Source of the DNA: Candidatus Omnitrophota bacterium
GTDB taxonomy: Bacteria; Omnitrophota; Gorgyraeia; B26-G9
Direction: 5' to 3'
NCBI GenBank assembly: GCA_003645745.1
Contig: QNCH01000040.1
Span: 1 to 10,614, forward strand
DNA: 10,614 nucleotides
Shown here: positions 7,155 to 10,614 of the stretch, piece after piece
Position numbering within the stretch: position 1 is the stretch's first letter
Layout of the letters: each line of letters starts with the position of its first letter
Notes under the pieces: model-generated
What the model was told of the DNA's origin: nothing
Seen by the model: only the letters and a program-made list of their open reading frames with translations
Database searches by the model: none
Made by a program: the position numbers and the translations under genes

Positions 7155-7790
7155 CTAATTAATATTTTCTAACAAAAACGGCATAATATCTTTAATAAAT
7201 TCTTTTAAATATTGCAGAGAATCCTCTTGATTATTTGCCACTTTAATAGACACACGCACTTGCCCTCCAGGCAAGGGCTTACGCATTAAATATGCTTTAA
7301 GCAGTTTAATCCTTTGCTCAAAATAACTGGTGGTAAATTGTTTTCCAGCAATAAACCAATATAAATAAACATATTTTTGGCCTTGCTTTTCTGCTAAAAG
7401 CAAATTTACTTTTAAGTTAATATTTTTTAAAGCAATATTTATTTTGTTTTTGTTCGTTACTGTCATTCCATCACCAATTAAACAATTTTCAGGCGGGTCT
7501 GATGTTTTTGCAGTTTGCCTGGAAAAAATAAAATAAAAAAGAATTGGATTTTGATCATCCTTTTTATATTCACGCATAACTACATTTTTAGTTTCAAGCA
7601 AATCATATATATGTGATTTTAACGCGACATCCACGCCTTTATACCCACAAAATTCCTTTGGGAAATTTAAAATATTCGCGTTTTTAAGCAATTTTTGCCC
7701 AGAACCGCGTAAAAGCAAAGTTTCAGCTCCAACAATAAATAATAAAATAATTAATAATAAATATCTTTTATCCCGCATAAGTATCTTCAT
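7155..7790 (-). CDS. Exosortase-associated EpsI-like protein (DUF3485)
   Basis: Membrane-anchored protein of 211 residues of the kind that accompanies exosortases in polysaccharide loci; the family's precise role is unclear. One N-terminal transmembrane segment (about residues 10-27, LLLIILLFIVGAETLLL) would place the rest outside the cytoplasmic membrane. Recognition rests on FPKEFCGYKG (43-52), the REYKKDDQNPILFYFIFS strand pair (73-90), the family hallmark DPPENCLIGDGMTV (98-111, Cys103) and VYLYWFIAGKQFTTSY (141-156). The histidine usually preceding the PExC motif is D98 here. The ATG at 7790 overlaps the exosortase by 23 nt; an ATG at 7778 (residue 5) is an equally possible start, and neither has a strong ribosome site. 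The tight overlap means the two proteins are co-expressed. Confidence 0.83.
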   Translation of the reverse strand: MKILMRDKRYLLLIILLFIVGAETLLLRGSGQKLLKNANILNFPKEFCGYKGVDVALKSHIYDLLETKNVVMREYKKDDQNPILFYFIFSRQTAKTSDPPENCLIGDGMTVTNKNKINIALKNINLKVNLLLAEKQGQKYVYLYWFIAGKQFTTSYFEQRIKLLKAYLMRKPLPGGQVRVSIKVANNQEDSLQYLKEFIKDIMPFLLENIN

Positions 7791-8604
7791 ATTTTATAAA
7801 TAGGCTGTTTAGTCCTAACAAACACATTCCCGCAAAAGCAAATAAAAGAAACCCTGAAAAATCGTGTATCCATCCATGCGCGGCCTGCATACCATAAATC
7901 TCACTTACCCAGCCCAAAAGCACAATCCGTAAAATATTCGCGCTTAAAGCTATTGGCAAAGCAGAAAGAAAAACCAGCCATTTTTTCAAAATACTATTTT
8001 TTGTCAAATAAGCAAATGCCGCGCCAAAAGCCAGTAAAGCAATTAAAGAACGCAATCCGCTGCAAGGAGCTTCTATTTCAAGAAAAGAATGCAGGGTCCT
8101 GATTATACTACCATCTCTTAGCGCCTGAATGCCAATTTTATTTAACATAATAACTGCTGCCTGAGCAGCAAAAAGCTTCATTCTTAAAACAATGTTTGAA
8201 GTTAACACTAAAGGCAATGGAATCATAAATAAAAGATAAGTGATTGGAAACAACAACGTTTTAAATGCTTTACTACCTAAGCAATAAAGCACAATACCTG
8301 AAAATAAAACAACCATTGAAAAAGCGGATAAAAAAATAAACCCGGTAACCATACCGCTAAAATGCAAAAATATTCCGGCAATAATAAAAATAATTCCTTT
8401 ATTACTGGGCTTAAAAATTATGGTTTTTAATTCATTTTTGCTATTCCAGATAAAAAATAACACAGCAAGAATAATTGCCGGGCCATGGCTGTAATACGAT
8501 CCAGCAGTATTCCACCTGCCCCACATCCAGATAAAAGCAGGATAATAAATAATACCGCATAAAATAATAATTAAACTAAGTTTTATGTATTGTATTAATT
8601 TCAT
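7768..8604 (-). CDS. Exosortase family integral membrane protease/transpeptidase
   Basis: Polytopic membrane protein of 278 residues related to EpsH/XrtA, predicted to cleave C-terminal PEP-CTERM-type sorting tails in the cytoplasmic membrane and to work together with exopolysaccharide production. About seven or eight hydrophobic segments span the sequence. Diagnostic features are NTAGSYYSHGPAIILAV (32-48, the conserved W..SHG region), LLFMIPLPLVL (124-134), EAPCSGLRSL (178-187) with catalytic Cys181, SANILRIVLLGW (221-232) with Arg226, and HGWIHDFSGFLLF (243-255) with His247 as the likely third catalytic residue. ATG at 8604 with a weak AAGAG upstream. The repeat at 8631-8692 starts 26 nt upstream. 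No protein with a sorting tail is encoded in this window, so the substrate is elsewhere. The subfamily is not assignable by eye. Confidence 0.93.
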   Translation of the reverse strand: MKLIQYIKLSLIIILCGIIYYPAFIWMWGRWNTAGSYYSHGPAIILAVLFFIWNSKNELKTIIFKPSNKGIIFIIAGIFLHFSGMVTGFIFLSAFSMVVLFSGIVLYCLGSKAFKTLLFPITYLLFMIPLPLVLTSNIVLRMKLFAAQAAVIMLNKIGIQALRDGSIIRTLHSFLEIEAPCSGLRSLIALLAFGAAFAYLTKNSILKKWLVFLSALPIALSANILRIVLLGWVSEIYGMQAAHGWIHDFSGFLLFAFAGMCLLGLNSLFIKYEDTYAG

Positions 8605-8630
8605 TTTTTTTGGCTCTTTAAAATATTGTT

Positions 8631-8692
8631 TTAGATTCCCGCTAAAAGATTGCGGGCATCTGTTCTGCTATGCAGGGAATGACAAAAAGCTT
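8631..8692 (+). repeat. 62-bp palindromic repeat, copy 1 (interrupted downstream by MITE copy D)
   Basis: Differs from the copy at 10038-10099 at only 2 of 62 positions. It contains a perfect hairpin CCCGC-TAAAAGATT-GCGGG and an outer pair ATTCCC / GGGAAT. The similarity continues less perfectly to TTTGCAACTA (8706-8715), is broken by MITE copy D, and resumes for about 13 bp at 8836. It lies just upstream of the exosortase start and may affect its leader. Confidence 0.8.
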
Positions 8693-8715
8693 CTTATTAT
8701 AATCCTTTGCAACTA

Positions 8716-8833
8716 TACTCAAACGTAATTGGTTTGTAAAATTTAGGCGTTTCCCTGTGCCATAGATTGAAGAACGTTTCAAAATGCGGTGCGGGGGGAC
8801 ATCATAAAATTGCAAACCAATTACGTTTAAGTA
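8716..8833 (-). mobile_element. Palindromic MITE-like element, copy D (118 bp, shortened)
   Basis: Ends are TACTCAAACGTAATTGG and CCAATTACGTTTAAGTA, the latter with one G-to-A change. It is flanked by TA at 8714-8715 and 8834-8835. Orientation is as in copy C. The centre is deleted relative to B and C: ATAGATTGAAGAACGTTTC joins to an altered right arm with a run of six G (GCGGTGCGGGGGG). Comparison with the uninterrupted repeat near 10122 shows the same flanking sequence with only one TA, defining the insertion boundaries. It lies downstream of the epimerase stop and upstream of the exosortase. Confidence 0.85.
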
Positions 8834-8899
8834 TAAGCAACTTTAAAATCAGATAAAGATAGCCTGAAGATGTGAGGTAGAAATGTAATATTTATTTCG

Positions 8900-9868
8900 T
8901 TACAATTCCTTAGTATATAAATTTTTCTTAAACCAGTCAAAAGTAATTTTTAAACCTTGCTTAAAATCAAATTCAGGCTGATAATTAAGTTTTTCTTTCA
9001 TCTTAGAAATGTCAGCCAGGGTTTTAAATACATCGCCTTTACGCACTGGCAAAAGTTCAGGCTGTATTGATTTTTGAGCAATGTCATTTAAAACATCCAC
9101 AAGTTCCAGGACTGAATGGTCATTACCGCAAGCCACATTAAACACAGAACCTGAAATATCAGGAGTTACCGCGGAAAGCAAATTTGCCTGCACAACATTT
9201 TTTACAAAAGTGAAATCCCGAGACTGCTTGCCATTGCCGAATATCGGCGGTTGTTTGTCATTTAAAACACAACTAATAAATTTAGGGATTACTACCGCGT
9301 ATTCATCATCAAGCGCCTGTCTTGGCCCGTAAACATTAAAATAACGTAAACACACAGTTTCTAAACCAAAATTTTCACTAAAAATTCGGCAATAATATTC
9401 TCCGGCTAATTTAGTTAACGCGTAAGGAGAAATTAAAAAAGGATACTGCGATTCCTGTTGAGGAAACTGGTCAGTATTGCCATATACAGAACTTGAAGAA
9501 GCAATAACAACCCGCTTAACACCGCATTCTTTTGCCGCATTAAGCATATTTAGTGTCCCATCAATATTTACTCGGTTATAATCATACGGCCTGGCCATTG
9601 AAGCAGGCACGCTTCGCAGTGCTGCCTGATGCAGGACATAATCCACCCCAAGGCAAGCTTGTTTACAAGTTTGCAAATCACAGATATCTCCTTCAATTAA
9701 AGTATACGCTCCGCCAACATCAGCATAATCTTTAACAAATTTAAGATTTTCCGGCTTACCGCTGGAAAAATTATCAAGAACAACTACATTTTCACCATTT
9801 TTTAAAAGCTGTTCTGTAATATGTGACCCAATAAAACCAGCGCCTCCAGTAACAAGATACTTACTCAT
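8900..9868 (-). CDS. NAD-dependent nucleotide-sugar epimerase (UDP-GlcNAc 4-epimerase/WbpP-GalE type SDR)
   Basis: Extended short-chain dehydrogenase of 322 residues, likely interconverting C4 epimers of a UDP-hexose or UDP-N-acetylhexosamine in the cytoplasm. The NAD fold opens with MSKYLVTGGAGFIGSH (GGAGFIG at 8-14) and has D32 at the end of strand 2. The active-site group is ASSSSVYG (123-130) with Y149 and K153 (YALTK). LRYFNVYGPRQ (174-184), YAVVIPKFI (190-198) and GNGKQSRDFTFVKNVVQANL (211-230) resemble the WbpP/TviC group more than GalE proper. The start is secure: GGAGGAGG lies 6 nt before the ATG at 9868. Next to a WbpA-like dehydrogenase it fits supply of UDP-amino sugars or uronic acids for the polysaccharide. 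A UDP-glucose or UDP-glucuronate 4-epimerase activity cannot be excluded. Confidence 0.9.
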   Translation of the reverse strand: MSKYLVTGGAGFIGSHITEQLLKNGENVVVLDNFSSGKPENLKFVKDYADVGGAYTLIEGDICDLQTCKQACLGVDYVLHQAALRSVPASMARPYDYNRVNIDGTLNMLNAAKECGVKRVVIASSSSVYGNTDQFPQQESQYPFLISPYALTKLAGEYYCRIFSENFGLETVCLRYFNVYGPRQALDDEYAVVIPKFISCVLNDKQPPIFGNGKQSRDFTFVKNVVQANLLSAVTPDISGSVFNVACGNDHSVLELVDVLNDIAQKSIQPELLPVRKGDVFKTLADISKMKEKLNYQPEFDFKQGLKITFDWFKKNLYTKEL

Positions 9869-9889
9869 TATTTTCCTCCTCCATATTCT

Positions 9890-10037
9890 AAAATCATTTA
9901 AATTTAACGTTCACAATTTTCAATTTTCATTTTTTACCTCAAATTAAATTCTTTTTTTAATTGTCCAGTGTCAATATTTATAGGTAATAGCCACTCTTAT
10001 CCACTATCCAACTTTCCTATTACCCATAAATTTTAAA
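9890..10037. other. AT-rich spacer with a short inverted repeat
   Basis: Part of the 345-bp gap between the dehydrogenase and the epimerase. No open frame was seen. GGTAATAG (9983-9990) and CTATTACC (10017-10024) form an 8-bp inverted pair that extends with one mismatch. The rest is pyrimidine- and A-rich sequence without a clear promoter. Confidence 0.4.
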
Positions 10038-10099
10038 TTAGATTCCCGCTAAAAGATTGCGGGCATCTGTCCTGCTATGCAGGGAATGTCAAAAAGCTT
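10038..10099 (+). repeat. 62-bp palindromic repeat, copy 2 (uninterrupted)
   Basis: Partner of the repeat at 8631-8692 with 2 differences in 62 positions. The family likeness runs on through TTTGCAACTA and AACAACTT to about 10136, here without any insertion. It folds as CCCGC/GCGGG nested in ATTCCC/GGGAAT. It lies about 170 bp upstream of the epimerase start. Function unknown; intergenic hairpin repeats of this kind are common in bacteria. Confidence 0.8.
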
Positions 10100-10180
10100 T
10101 TTTGTATAACTATTTGCAACTAAACAACTTAAAAAGGAAATTCCTTATACATTAAATTATTTAATTTCTGATATTTATTA

Positions 10181-10204
10181 GAGGACAGGGCATGCCCTGT
10201 CCCT
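10181..10204 (-). terminator. Perfect 20-bp palindrome after the dehydrogenase gene (possible terminator hairpin)
   Basis: From 10183 to 10202 the sequence is its own reverse complement (GGACAGGGCA then TGCCCTGTCC). It begins about 10 nt after the dehydrogenase stop codon and is much more GC-rich than its surroundings. In the minus direction it is followed by TAATAAAT rather than a U-run, so termination would be weak; it may instead be a transcript-stabilising hairpin or a binding site. Confidence 0.45.
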
Positions 10205-10213
10205 AAGGATTAG

Positions 10214-10614
10214 TTACAATAACACTATTTTTTTTCTTAAAACTCCCTTAATATTTTTTAAAGCATTTCTGGTATCAACAATTACTTTTGCATTACTTGC
10301 AATCAATTGATGATCATAAACACTATGGGCAGCAATAATAACTACACAATCATAATTCGCAATATTCTCAGCAGTTATCTTAATTGATTTAAGGCTTAAG
10401 CTCTGATATTTAATTTGTCTGACATAAGGATCGTTATACGAAATTTTTGCCTGTTTTTGTCTTAACAACCTGATTATTTCCCATGCAGGAGATTCTCTGG
10501 TATCTGCAACATCTTTTTTATAAGCTATACCTAAAATAAGAATTTTAGAACCATTAATACTTTTTTTTTGTATATTCAAAATATCTGCGATTCTATTCAC
10601 CACATATTGCGGCA
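10214..10614 (-). CDS. Nucleotide-sugar (UDP-N-acetylglucosamine/mannosamine-type) dehydrogenase, partial, C-terminal part only
   Basis: NAD-dependent enzyme that oxidises C6 of a UDP-sugar to the uronic acid in the cytoplasm. Only the last ~132 residues are in the window. The frame is open to the edge and its first residues, PQYVVNRIADILN, match the family's MPxYVV element, so the GTG at 10603 is an internal codon and the true start lies beyond 10614. The UDP-binding C-terminal domain shows ILILGIAYKKDVADTRESPAWEIIRLL, then SYNDPYV, and ends with YDCVVIIAAHSVYD and VIVDTRNALK. These agree best with WbpA-type UDP-GlcNAc 6-dehydrogenases; WecC- or WbpO-like specificity is possible. It precedes the epimerase in the direction of transcription, separated by 345 bp holding a palindrome and a repeat, so the two may have separate promoters. 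Confidence 0.92.
   Translation of the reverse strand, partial: PQYVVNRIADILNIQKKSINGSKILILGIAYKKDVADTRESPAWEIIRLLRQKQAKISYNDPYVRQIKYQSLSLKSIKITAENIANYDCVVIIAAHSVYDHQLIASNAKVIVDTRNALKNIKGVLRKKIVLL

Noticed and set aside
2372..8833. CRISPR array from the four repeated sequences
   Set aside because: Copies are 118-179 bp, palindromic, in both orientations and separated by whole operons, unlike short regularly spaced direct repeats; no cas gene is present.
9081..9735. Plus-strand open frames of 83 and 60 codons
   Set aside because: Both are antisense to the epimerase, with low-complexity products and no family likeness.
10214..10603. A complete 129-residue protein starting at GTG 10603
   Set aside because: The frame continues to the window edge as PQYVV, a conserved internal element of nucleotide-sugar dehydrogenases, so this is a truncated larger gene.

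Overview
All real genes in this window lie on the minus strand, so the natural reading direction is from high to low coordinates. By eye the DNA is AT-rich, roughly one third G+C. Gene content (exosortase with an EpsI-type partner, B12-binding radical SAM enzyme, split glycine decarboxylase, WbpA/WbpP-type sugar-nucleotide enzymes) suggests an uncultured Gram-negative-type bacterium; Omnitrophota is one lineage that would fit. That placement is inference from gene content, and no rRNA or phylogenetic marker is present.

Right to middle (10614-3193) is an exopolysaccharide/envelope locus. It runs: the C-terminal part of a WbpA-like nucleotide-sugar dehydrogenase; a WbpP/GalE-like NAD-dependent epimerase; an exosortase overlapping an EpsI-like (DUF3485) protein; then a coupled operon of a GT4 glycosyltransferase, a B12-binding radical SAM enzyme (ATGA overlap) and a GT2 glycosyltransferase (13-nt overlap). 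The first two genes would make uronic or epimerised UDP-amino sugars. The glycosyltransferases would use such donors. The exosortase/EpsI pair would handle sorting and processing at the membrane. The radical SAM enzyme is the unexplained member.

Left (2309-1) is a glycine cleavage operon, gcvT-gcvH-gcvPA, with gcvPA running off the window. gcvT most likely starts at a GTG at 2309 with a good Shine-Dalgarno, not at the upstream ATG at 2363.

The intergenic DNA is the most unusual part. Four copies (2372-2506, 3003-3181, 6754-6931, 8716-8833) of a 118-179 bp, almost wholly palindromic element without a coding region sit only between genes and operons, and show TA target duplications. A second repeat family (8631-8692 and 10038-10099) gives an internal control: copy D of the palindromic element has inserted into one member, and the other member shows the uninterrupted site with a single TA. 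This supports a non-autonomous, TA-targeting MITE. Copies B and C, about 90% identical and inverted, bracket the GT4/radical SAM/GT2 operon. No transposase, CRISPR array, tRNA or rRNA was seen.
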